Source: Hippophae tibetana
Lineage: Eukaryota > Streptophyta > Magnoliopsida > Rosales > Elaeagnaceae
Length of the DNA stretch: 64,000 nt
Reading direction: 5' to 3'
Assembly: GCA_037013495.1 (NCBI GenBank)
Contig: CM072812.1
Span: 75,623,840 to 75,687,839, forward strand
Part shown: positions 53,618 to 64,000 of the stretch, in pieces
How the letters are laid out: every line of letters begins with the position of its first letter
Numbering within the stretch: position 1 is the stretch's first letter
Notes under the pieces: model-generated
What the model was told of the DNA's origin: nothing
The model's database searches: none
Seen by the model: the letters and a program-made list of their open reading frames with translations, nothing else
Translations under genes and position numbers: made by a program

Positions 53618-55269
53618 ATGATAACGAGGTCTAAACTCGCGGAACAACTCAGAGACTACCAGATTAGATCTCAACACAAGTGTCCTGCGCTTATTATCTT
53701 CTCCCCCAAACCCCATCTATCTTCCAGGTATCGATTTACAACAGCTATTTTCTTCGTCCATATGCATTTATTTCCTTTTTTGCTCTAAGTAATGAAATTA
53801 AAGTTAAAGTTAAAGCATTTCGAAATTTTTTGAACAAGTCGCAAACATCATGTTTGATAGGGGTAGGAGATGCTTCTAATTCCAACATTGGATTTTGGAA
53901 TATGCAGCCGTTTGGAACGAAGGCTTGTACTAAAACGAATGCAAATATTTACTCTAGTTTGAGTAGGAATGACGATACACGAACAAATTGAAATTCAATC
54001 CCTTTGGTTCGATCGCTCCTTTATATCACATGTTTGATTGTACTTGGCTAGACTTCGTCTTTTCTTTTACCAATTGACTGTGCCGTACTACCATTTCTAG
54101 AGGAAATTGTTCACCCTCCTCACAATTTTTTTATGTGTGTCATTCCGAAATGGTCAACTTGCTTGCCACAAGTTATACACATTAGTCCACTAATTATTAG
54201 TTTGTATCGTAGCAGTCTAGTAAATTTGCAAAATAAAACACCAGAAGAATAGTGTCCCACAACTAGTACACGATAGATTCGCTAGGTTTGAAAAATTGGA
54301 CATAATAGGTCCATTAAGTTTGAAAAAGAGGGCACCAGACATCTTCATGGTGTGCTAAAGTATCCAATTTATCTAACATATTGGATTTCTAAGGTATTTT
54401 TCTGCAAGTATTGCATGACTTTTTTACGATGTCAAATTATCCTATTGCAATTATGTGTTTCTTCTCCTCTCTATCCTTTAGTCTTAGTTATGAATGGAAA
54501 ATATAAAAAACTTAATGTTGTTTTTCATTAAAAACGGTCACTTTCATGGGGGCATATTTGAGTTATGTTAACTTTATTGAAGCCCTATATATTGCTGCAG
54601 ATGCAATGAGTGTATTTGATTACCCCCAATAGAAGTTCAAGAACTAGTTATCTATGAACTTGTTGATTGGAATTACTGAGGGAAAAGAAAAATATGAGTA
54701 GATTTGGCTAAGAAGTAGATAAGATTAGTTAAAATTACTCTTTGGAGGAAATGTCGATGTTGTTTTGTTCCTGACCTCGTGCTATAAGTTCATGGCATGT
54801 ATAGCCCAAATCCAGAAAGTCTGCATTAAGATTAAAAAAAATTGCATTGATGAGGGTCAGTGGAAATCAAAGACACATGTTTACTGCTTCTTTGGTTAGT
54901 GATTGGAAATTCCTTAATTTTTGAGATTTGTTTTTTTTTTTTTTTTTTTGCTATAAAATTTGAATACATCATTAGAATTTTGACTGGATTAATTTCTCAA
55001 TAGCAGAAATAAGGATATTATTGTGTTGCGATTTCTAATTGCTGGTGTCTGAATAGTGAAAATGGTCGTCATCCTTGAAGAGTTGTAATCCCAACAAGGG
55101 GTGATACCATATTTACTCAACAAAACCCTGCCAACCTTTCCGTTTGAATATATAATTAAATGCCACTTAGGAGGTCAAATTGGTTACAAGTTAAGCATTC
55201 TTAAAGCTGATGACAAAGCAACTAGATATACTCGCAACATCCAAAAATAGCTTTCAGGCACAATTATTA

Positions 55270-55307
<38 letters not shown>

Positions 55308-55848
55308 TTTCCCTCTTTTGGTCTAATGTGTACTGCAACTCTAGTTAAGTTGATTAGAGCAGAGTTGAGAGTGTTTTGGTTGAGCAAAGATTGTGTTTAA
55401 ATTGTGGTAGACAGATGTCACGTTCAGTTTACTTGAGGTTGGCTTCAGTGAGTAATTTAGGCCAGTAAAGGTGGCCTGAAAACACCCTTATCTCTACATC
55501 TCCTGTGTAAATTGTATATTTTGACAATCTTTGTTGAATATTTTATTGATCTTGTTCAATGTAAATATACATTCACCTTTTTCAGCTCAGATGCATTAAA
55601 TTGCTTTTGCCATTAAATCTAAATATTTGTTCTTCACTTGCAGGGTTGATGTTGTTGTGGCCATCTTTTGGTTCTTAGTCTTCAGTATGCTCGTTCTATC
55701 ATCCTATATGACTCTTTACTTCCGACACTTTTGGCTTTCTTTTGTCATCATATGCTTTGGCATCTTTCTTCCTATACGGCTTAGAATATCTAGACAGGCA
55801 CTGACCAAGAGAAGGGAGGGGAGATTATTGTTACCATTGTCTATGTGA
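53618..55848 (+). CDS. Small two-helix membrane protein of unknown function
   Basis: Two exons, 53618-53727 and 55644-55848, join in phase (TCCAG|gtatcg ... cttgcag|GGTT) to give 104 aa. The start is the ATG of ITRSKLAEQLRDYQIRSQHK. The upstream in-frame sequence to 53534 has no ATG. An amphipathic, charged N-terminus of about 37 residues precedes two hydrophobic stretches (DVVVAIFWFLVFSMLVLS and FWLSFVIICFGIFLP). A basic tail ends TKRREGRLLLPLSM. The N-terminal LAEQLRDYQIRSQHK block resembles small uncharacterised plant membrane proteins I have seen, but I know of no function. The intron (1916 bp) contains T-rich and ATT microsatellite tracts. Clean splice signals and a sharp coding/non-coding contrast support a real gene. 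Confidence 0.72.
55262..55308. repeat. (ATT)n microsatellite in the intron of the small membrane-protein gene
   Basis: A nearly pure run of about fifteen TTA units lies about 340 bases upstream of the second exon. Confidence 0.85.
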
Positions 55849-58800
55849 CCATCTATAGCTGTTTGTGCATTACCATATAAGCTGATCATCAAAAACGTAC
55901 TGCCCAAATTTGATTCGCAGATGTTGTTCTCAATGTTGATTTTGCCAAGGACCATGAAATAGATGGTAATGTTGTTTTCCATCCATAAATCACGAGAATT
56001 TGCTGGTCAGTCCACACTTTTCTTCACACGGCTAAACCTTACTTTCAAGTTTCAAACCAAAAGGATATTGTCTTTATATTTTCTATGTAAATTAACCCAA
56101 ATCAAGTTATTTACGCTTAAATGTTCAATAAATAGAGTTGCTCAATGTTTTTTTTTCTTGCAAGGTTAACATGAGAGGAAGTGAGGAACCTACCAACTTG
56201 GTAGTCATATTTAGCAAATAGACCTTATAAGCAATAGAAACATTCATTGATGTGTCAAGTGTGTATTCTAGCAGTTGTTTGGGTAGATTTTGAAATGTCT
56301 AGCGTCTTCTTGATGAAATTATTTAATAGAAAGTATAAGACGCAGGTGTCAGTTTATTCTTTACCATTAGACTTGAGCGTGTTCACTAGGAAACCAATAA
56401 TTTTAAAATTAGAATGACTGGTGCTTGACAATAGTCATTTGGGCACCTTAGTTGGATTTGAGGATCAATTGTTGTTTAACATTGTAAGGATTATAAATAT
56501 TGGTTATTTTTATGGACAAAATATTTGTTTTTAAGCTTGTTAGTAAGTCTACGAAGCAAGGTCGAAAAAATCAGAATTTTAGATAGTCGCATTTTAGATA
56601 TATTTATTATAACTATAACACATAGGATTGTACTTACACATTTAATAATACATATTCATAAATTTAGAATTATTTTTGTTGTTAAAATATCTATGTTAAA
56701 ATAGAGAATAAAATATATGTTAAAAATCTTGATAAGATATAGTCTAAATTATAGGTTTAATCTTAACCTAAAAGATAGTCTAAAATATACTCTAATTTTT
56801 TTTTATTTAAATAAGAATTTTTTTGATTTATGAGTCTATTTTAAAAGAACATTTTTTTAAATATAAGTTTTTTTCATTAATGAGTCTATTTTAAAAGAGT
56901 TTCTCCTTAAATAGGATTCTTATTGATTAATGAGTTTACTTTAAAAGAACTTTTTTCTTAAATATGAGTCTTTTTGATTAATGAGTATTATTAATTCAAT
57001 TTATAATAGAAAATATATTTATCAATTACATATGATTAAGGGTTTTAATTTTTCCTATAAATAAAACTTATTCCTCGTTGTTTCAATTAACCATACAAGA
57101 GTATTATTCTTTTTTCTTAATCTCTCTCTTGTTTTGCAAATATAAAATCATAATTGTTTAAGCTTCTTTATTTGGTTAATCTATGAAACATTCAAGGTTG
57201 TATTTGATTGATTAATAAGCGTAATTAGTTTATGATATTTTGTTCATATGTTTTTATAGCTTTATTTTTGTTATGAAATTATTAGATTAAATAATTATGT
57301 GTGTCATATCATAATTATTTGGTTTGATTTTTAATTTCAAATGAACTATTTTTATTGAATTTATGCTTAATCTTTTTCCTCTAGAGTTTGCTAGTTGATT
57401 TGATTTAAGTAATGTTTTGAATCATTTGGTTATGATTATTCATTATTAAATTCGTTCTAGACACATGAACACTTATGTTTTTGTGCTAATTTTTTGCAGT
57501 TGATTCATAAATGTATCTGATTAGGAAGAAGCTTATTGGAACGTTTGTTGAAAATTGTTCATACTAATATTAGAAACTATAAAAACCAGACATGAATTCG
57601 TAAGTAAGGTACATTAGGGCAGTATCCTAAAGAGAGTAGTATAAGATCGAGTTTGTAATTGAACATTTGGTTTTTATAGTGCAAAGAGAGGTGGGCCGGT
57701 GGTCTTCTGAGGTCATGGTAGTAGCTTAAGTTGTTTCTATATAAAAATATTGTATGTTATTCTTTTATTTTCATACTTTATTTTTACACGCGATTGTATG
57801 TCTGGTCGTTCTATTTAAATTATTAAATTATAAATTGATAAAAATTAAAAATAACTTATTCATCTCTTCTACGTTAATGAAGTCTATATTTTATAAACTT
57901 TCATAAATACTTAAATAATTAGCTATATTTTGCATATTTTTGTGTGCTTTTGTGCAATCCTTTGTTTTAGAAACCAATTAATGGAGAAGACAATAATATC
58001 ATATTTTATGAACGTATGATGTGATTTCTTTTTTACTTTATTTTATAACTTAATAAAATTAGATTATATATTTATAACTTTTATGATAATTTGATAGTGT
58101 ATTTGTTAGATTATCTTATTATATAATATTAATATCATTTTTAAATATAAATTGACACATTAATATAGATATTTATTAAATATGTCATATGTTGTGATCG
58201 GATAGGAATTGTGTTCAATGAATACACAATTATACGTATTGTAACAAGTAATATAATGATAAGAAAATATCGTTTAACGAAGATTATGCTATTAAAAACT
58301 AATTTTTAAAACTAAAAAAAAATAAAAATCAACTTTTTGTGTTTTTATATTTTAAGGAAGCAAAATTAAAAGAACTAAAAAATAAATAACAATAATTAAT
58401 TAAATCTGATTTGTCAACTAAGAAGATATATTAGAAAATATCAAAGAATACTTAATACTTAATACTTAAATTTTCTAAACATGTAAATCAAGTAAATTAC
58501 ACATTTTATAATAATTAATCTAATCATACTCTCATATTAATTAAATTATATATTACTCATTAAGTTCATCAATTATGAATCATATATATAAAAATCATAT
58601 ATCTTTACGTAGAAACTATGCATGATATTTAATCAAGACAAACAATTAAATAATTCTCTCAAATTTATTTAATTGTTTCTATAGATCAATTATTGGCTAG
58701 ACAATTCATAGCATAAAAATTAGATTAATTAATGTAATTAAATTGAAATCATAATTGGAATAAAATATTATATCATCACATGTTGAAAATTGGGTTCATA

Positions 58801-58990
58801 ATACCTGTAGATTAATAAATTAACTAGACATAATTTTGTTCATAAAACTCATATTTTTCATAAAAAAGACATAAAAATTGATAAAGAAAGAAAAAGAAAA
58901 AGTACAATCAATCTCCTCTTGAATTTCCACCAAAATTGTATCTCATTTTAAAATTTTCTATGTTTTTTTCTCTTCTTGATCCAAAAACCA
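55849..58990. other. 3' flank and AT-rich intergenic sequence
   Basis: No gene is supported. The segment holds the minisatellite at 56800-56998, and at about 57040-57150 a LTR-like block (tataaataaaacttattcc, then tctctctcttg) that could be a solo LTR without a recognised partner. The rest is AT-rich with no protein domain. Confidence 0.45.
56800..56998. repeat. Minisatellite, unit about 55-60 bp, four copies
   Basis: Four diverged units share ttttgatt(a/t)atgagt, then ctattttaaaagaac, then ttttttaaatatgagt. No coding potential. Confidence 0.78.
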
Positions 58991-59639
58991 ATAAAAATTA
59001 TGTTAATTTCAACTCATTAGGGTTTATGAGTAATCAGGGGGTTAAATCAGGCTAATATAGAATCTGAACCATTAGATCAGCTTCTCATTAAGGGGTGAGA
59101 TTAAAAAGAAAAAATTAACAATATCAACCAATGGGAACGTGACACATGGCATATAGGATTTATAGGGCAAATTAAAGTGAGACATGTAGCGGGAGGACTG
59201 GTTTCGGTTAATGTAGGTTGAGTCAACACCATGTGGTGAAATGTGATTCTCAGTTAAGGATTGTGTGGTGCACAGTTGGAAAGATTGGACGAGTAGTATG
59301 AAAACACGTGGAGAGATGTTGACTGCATGGCAAATGAGGATGGAATGTAGTGCTGACATGTGTCAAAGCGCTACATCACTCTATACACGCGGCTTTTTGT
59401 GATTCCCCTTCTCTGATTATGTCGTGTCCATGTGGCTTGCTCAATAAGCTGCGTTGATTGCGTGACATCCATGTGGTAACTTCTGATTGGTCATGCGTTA
59501 AAATTTCATAAAAATCCATAAAAATTTCAAACAAATCTCAAAAAATTTGAAAAATATATTTTCATCCCTTTTCACTATAAAGTTCATATCTTAATATTTT
59601 TAACCCCAAAAATATTACTTATTAAATAATAACGAGAAA

Positions 59640-60980
59640 ATATTAAGGAGAAAAATGTATTGATGACTCTACTTTCATAGAGTCATCACATCCCCAAACT
59701 TAACTCTTTGTTTGTCCTCAAGTAAAGCCAAATTTAACTAAATTAAATGACATGGGTAGTATATTCATAAATATATATCTATTAATACATGCATATTTAG
59801 TGAAAACTATCACCCTCAAAAGTCGTGCAATTCTATGACTATGAGGTTCACATATTCATCAATCAACGTTCCATCAATACAAGGATATGCAAGGTTTTTG
59901 ACAAATTGATTTGTGTGTATGTGTGTGTGCATGACACATGATATCATTCATTGCACTCATGAAATTAACCTACATGAGCATGCTAACCAATTCATTCTTA
60001 AAACAAGTCTCATAAGTCTATTTTTCACATCCATTTCCACTAATATAAATATACACTTAGTTAAAGATCAATAAGGACTTTACATGCTTGTAATGTAAGG
60101 CTTATGTGGGGGTCTATAAATGAAGACAGTTAAGCTCTTTCCATACCTTAGCTTTATTTTTTATTCATCGTGTACTTTTTAACTACAATTGAGCTTTACT
60201 TGATATTATAGTGTACCCTTTCTTATCATTCTTTTCGTATTCTTTTATTTCATATCTTTTTTTTTTGTAACTTCACAATACCTCCAAACTTATTTTCAAT
60301 TTTATTTTATTTTCTTTTTCTTTAAAAGGATAGTTGTGTTGCAAGTTTTTTTTCTTTTTTTTCTTTCTCTTTGTTTTTTATAGGGTGCATTACATTTCAC
60401 CTTACACTGTAGCATAACACATGATTGTATTTTTTTTTCATACAAGCTAAAGGTGCAAAGGTAAAGGTAATGTTTATTGGTTAGACATAAAATGTGGCTT
60501 AAAGATATGGAAGGTTTTTTATTAAGCTTGAATGGATGACTATGAATATTAACAATGGTTAGCTTGAAAGACTTAATCGATCCAAATAAGGCCTAAATCA
60601 TCTATTTTACTAAATACTATTCAGGATTTCGCCTCAAGGGGTGATCAAATAGATTCTAAAACTTGATAGATCTCATCAACTTGCATAACTTATTATAAAT
60701 TTTCTCTCAATAAGAACACCAAAATCAATCATGAACACGTGCATAAAAATTTGAATCAATCCAATCAAAACTAACAAACATATCACATGATTAATATAAG
60801 TATCTGAACGAGTGTGTTACATTCTTTATCCTAGTCATGACAACCAATTTTTATCATTGAGTTCATATGTTTCGTATCAAGTATGCATGCATTTATTTTT
60901 CATATATTTATCAATTTTTATCCAAATCATGACTAAAAACATCCTAAAAACAAAAAAAAAAATTCTTAAAAATTAAAAAT
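59640..60980 (-). mobile_element. Possible Ty3/gypsy non-coding region
   Basis: The string catccccaaacttaactctttgtttgtcctcaagtaaa (about 59690-59727) is, by eye, typical of the long non-coding part of some plant gypsy elements read in reverse. A related ttgtcctcaaaatg string occurs near 62057. With a minus-strand protease fragment at 62483, this suggests one decayed minus-strand gypsy element, but I see no RT or integrase. Confidence 0.4.
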
Positions 60981-60992
60981 GTATACTAAACA

Positions 60993-61964
60993 GGAAAAAA
61001 ATCAAAAATACCCCCAAGGTTTTCAATATCTTTAGAAATACCCTTAACGTTTAAAAAAACTACAATATCCCTGAGGTTTAAGATATCTTCAAAAATGTCA
61101 TTATTTAACAGAAACATAAAAAGCCGTAAAAAATCACATCAATATCTGAAAAGTCTTTTCTACCCCTACTTATATAGTTTTTTAAATATTATCGTTTAGA
61201 ATATTATCGCAAATACCCTTCAAGTTTTTCTTTTCTTCAAAAATACCCCTGCTACAATAATTAATTTAACTTCATAAAAAATTCCCCTGCTACAATATTT
61301 AATTTATCTTCATAAAAAATATATCTACTTCTCAATAATATGATATAAAATATTTTCCAAAAATACCCCTGAAGATAAATTAAGTTAACAAAGCACACAA
61401 TATCAAGTTAAATATTTTTGGAAAATATTTTATATCGTGTTATTGAGAAGTAGGAGTATAGTAGGGACATTTTTGATGAAGTTAAATTAATTATTATAGC
61501 AGATGTATTTTTGATAAAATTAAATTAATTATTATAGCATAGGTATTTTTAAAGAAAAACAAAACATTAAGGGTATTTGCGATAATATTCTCAACGGCAA
61601 TATTTAAAAAGCTATATAGGCATAGGTAGAAAAGAATTTTTCTGATACTCATGTAATTTTTCACAATTTTTTTATGCTTATATTAAATAATAAGGGTATT
61701 TTTAAAGATACCTTAAACCTCAAGGGTATTGTAGTTTTTTTTAAACATTAAGGATATTACTGAAGATATTGAAAACCTCGGGGGTATTTTTGATTTTTTC
61801 TCCGCGGGAGTGATATATGTATATGGGTGAAATTACCATTTTACCCTTAATGTTAAACGGAGATATAACGTTGACAACGTTTGTGAGCATTTTTGATATT
61901 AAATAAAACTCAAGAGTAATTTTGAAGAAATACAAAACCTCAGGGGTATTTGTGATAATAATTC
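60993..61964. mobile_element. Mutator-like foldback element with perfect 10-bp target duplication
   Basis: The element is flanked by identical atactaaaca (60983-60992 and 61965-61974). The termini are inverted: left GGAAAAAAATCAAAAATACC, right (reverse complement) GAATTATTATCACAAATACC, both then CCxxAGGTTTT. Most of the element (60993-61803) is one large imperfect palindrome with arms of about 400 bp meeting near 61398. About 160 bp with a further terminus-like block follow. Target duplications of 8-11 bp and long inverted repeats are typical of MULE-derived MITEs. There is no transposase. Confidence 0.82.
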
Positions 61965-62482
61965 ATACTAAACACTAAAGTAGAGAATGAAGTTTCCTTC
62001 CCTAAACTTAAATTTCACTTTATCCTTAATGTCTACATATAAATATGAAAAATATTTGTCCTCAAAATGCTCAATCTTGTTATGTCATTACTCTCCACAT
62101 TAATTCACATACAAAACAAAAGAAATAAAAATATAAGTGAAATAACGTCTTTGACTAGACGGTCATATCAAGTCCTATGGTACATCCATCTATGTCCATT
62201 TACTTTTGAGTTTTTCCTAAAATAGTTTAAGTCTTGATTTGTTCAATAATAATTTATGTTTCGGTTTAAAAACACGATCCTTAATTCTCTTATAATGCCA
62301 TATTTATGTTTTCTTTTGTAAATTTTTGACATTCTTATATGCATTCCACCGTAACTTATCTAATTTATATATTTGTAACATATTTTTCACCTCTCTATTG
62401 GACTCTTTCGCTTACCCACTTAATTGGGGATTGTAGGATAAAAGTGTGGGGTCTAGCCATAATAACACTTCAATTGATGGTT

Positions 62483-62740
62483 TTAGCTTAGATTTATCTC
62501 AAAATTCTTCACAACAACATTAGGTATACACGGGTATACATAATCAGTAGCATGTGTCCTTAAGCATTTATCAACATTATCAATATCAAGAGGTTCAGAT
62601 GCTTTAAAAACTTTAAAGGTTATTTGTTCATCTTGTACTCTCATTATAAGCTCACATTTTTGTACATCAATGAGTGTTCTACCGGTTGCTAAGAATGGAA
62701 AACTAAGTATGATAGAAATCTTATGGTCCTCTACCATGTC
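62483..62740 (-). pseudogene. Ty3/gypsy aspartic protease C-terminal fragment
   Basis: Minus-strand translation contains DMVEDHKISIILSFPFLATG followed by RTLIDVQKCELIMRVQDE and ITFKVF. This matches the conserved end of plant gypsy retropepsins (GRPFLATGxALIDVxxGEL), with the Gly-Arg before Pro-Phe replaced. The catalytic part is missing because the homology stops abruptly at 62740, where a CACTA-like terminus begins. Confidence 0.78.
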
Positions 62741-63164
62741 TACACTACTACAATACATACATATGACCTTGATTTTTAACAGTGACTGTAGGTTTATGAC
62801 CACGGTTATAAGAAACAAAGCCTAAGTGAGAGAGACAATAGACTCTTACCTATGGCCTCAGTTTTTAAATAAACGAGATTGTAGGACATGTCTATAGCCT
62901 CATTATTTTTTCAATAATCGAGACCATGGGATGTGTCTATAACCTTGGTTTTTCAATAATCGAGGCTATAGGGTATGTATATGGCCATAAATTTAAATAA
63001 ACTATAATTATTAATTATAATATTAAAAGTCAATATAAATTATAATAAATTTATTAATTACAAACTAACTTTTTTACTATTACATGCATTTATGAGTATA
63101 CTTCAAATCAACACATTCAAGTCCACAACAACTTCGGAAAAAGTGTAGAGAAAAGGAAAATGCC

Positions 63165-63275
63165 ATAGGTGGTGGTGTGCTAGTGAGGTGGTGCATAAGC
63201 GTTGGTGTGTTGGTGCATAGGCGCTAGTGTACTAGTGTATAGGCATTGGTGTGCTGGTGCATAGGCGCTGGTTTC
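63165..63275. repeat. GGTGCATAGGCGCTGGTG minisatellite
   Basis: The unit g(t/c)gctggtgcataggcgctg (about 20-24 bp) occurs four to five times with drift, inside the CACTA-like region. It is GC-richer than its surroundings. Confidence 0.7.
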
Positions 63276-63669
63276 ATAAAGGTCTATGGATTTTGTTGAG
63301 TTTCATTCTTGTTCATACATGCTCTATGTAGAACACTCTTGTACTTCTCATTTGTTAGGATCTTTAATTCAAAAAAATCCAATTTAGATTTACAAGTAAT
63401 TTTATTAGGACTTATTTAAAGATATGGATATATAGAAGTTATAACTTATATTAATACTGGGTACTAGGCACCTTACTTGTATGTTGATGGAAAGCCATTG
63501 ACACTTTATGGTTATGGGCAAGATGGGGAGAAGTTTGCTGAAAAATGTTAATACCCATTTTCCAACTTCATTGTCTTGTATATGTAATCAGTCTCTAGTT
63601 CTAGGCCCTCTGATATAGCTTCTAGTAGTTGTAATGAAATTTAATATTGCTAGTTCATTAGCAAGAATT

Positions 63670-63835
63670 AGGACACTCTCCAGTACCAGTACCAAGCACT
63701 AACACAGACACCAATACCATGCACACGCACAAGCACCAGGCACCAGTACCAGTACCAGGACATGCATCAACACCAACCACCAATGCCAATGCCAATACCA
63801 GGCACCAACACCAAGAGCTAGGCACCAGTACCTTT
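63670..63835. repeat. CCAGTA / CACCAA short-unit array
   Basis: An array of six-base units (ccagta, caccaa, ccaatg, caccag) is open on the minus strand as a Gly/Thr/Val/Leu-rich frame. The composition comes from the repeat and does not indicate a gene. Confidence 0.72.
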
Positions 63836-64000
63836 GCATGAATTAGAAGGAACATCGAATGAAAATGAATCACTAGAAAACTTAAACATGCCCAATTTTC
63901 CCTCTAGTGTAAGGCAAAGAAGAATGTAATATGTTGCTAGTGTTGCATGCTACTGGTGTGTTGTTGGTGCTCATACTACATGTGCTCGTAAATGAGAATG

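Larger units (their letters stand above)
62743..64000. mobile_element. CACTA-like transposon end, running past the window edge
   Basis: The sequence CACTACTACAATACATAC at 62743-62760 resembles the CACTACAAGAAA terminus of plant CACTA elements. It is followed by subterminal repeats at 62850-62985: cctcattattttttcaataatcgagaccatggg and variants, about three copies, partly inverted as tat-gcctcggttttt/aaccgaggcc-type units. The right end is outside the window or unrecognised. Two low-complexity arrays lie further in. No transposase is visible. Confidence 0.6.

Noticed and set aside
56800-56998. Possible CRISPR-like spaced repeats
   Set aside because: The units are diverged, contiguous and AT-rich, and the genome is a plant's. 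It is a minisatellite.
63658-63873. Minus-strand Gly/Thr/Val/Leu-rich open frame
   Set aside because: It is low-complexity translation of a six-base repeat array.

Overview
The window looks like nuclear DNA from a flowering plant, most likely a eudicot. It is AT-rich, its genes have many GT-AG introns, and most of the remaining DNA is decayed LTR retrotransposons plus hAT, CACTA, Mutator-like and MITE-type DNA elements. Five host genes, all on the plus strand, can be assembled exon by exon in consistent reading phase. They are a plant-specific TFIIB-related factor (pBrp type, 2994-11627), an ANP32-like acidic LRR nuclear protein (13306-15483), a proline-rich extensin-like receptor kinase (PERK, 23756-34444), the U1 snRNP 70 kDa protein (U1-70K, 41224-50438) and a 104-residue two-helix membrane protein of unknown role (53618-55848). 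ANP32-like and U1-70K genes are also close neighbours in Arabidopsis (At3g50690 and At3g50670), so part of the gene order appears old. That comparison is from memory, and the species cannot be fixed from sequence alone.

Mobile DNA sits both between genes and inside them. Three conserved genes carry one giant intron filled with transposons: pBrp intron 1 (6720 bp), PERK intron 3 (6356 bp) and U1-70K intron 1 (4601 bp). The pBrp intron holds a layered wreck: an RNase H-like gene fragment split by an LTR element with inverted ends, an 860-bp tandem duplication, Ty3/gypsy and Ty1/copia pieces, and a captured piece of a cytokinin-receptor-type histidine kinase. The PERK intron holds one nearly complete but dead Ty1/copia element (26296-30840). 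The U1-70K intron holds two copies of one non-autonomous LTR element in opposite orientation, making an inverted repeat about 4.2 kb across.

The most unusual object is at 17068-20694, between the ANP32-like gene and PERK. It is a roughly 3.6-kb element with about 190-bp direct terminal repeats, inserted into a minus-strand Ty1/copia polymerase gene. I recognise no gag or pol in its interior. Instead it carries, all in the same orientation, fragments of three unrelated host genes: a MAP kinase kinase N-lobe (MKK4/5 type), a long stretch of an RCC1-repeat protein, and a RING-H2 finger of an E3 ligase. This looks like a Bs1-style gene-capturing LTR retroelement.

The right end (56-64 kb) has no intact gene that I can support. 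It holds a minisatellite, a Mutator-like palindrome with a perfect 10-bp target duplication (60993-61964), a Ty3/gypsy protease fragment, and a CACTA-like end that interrupts that fragment.
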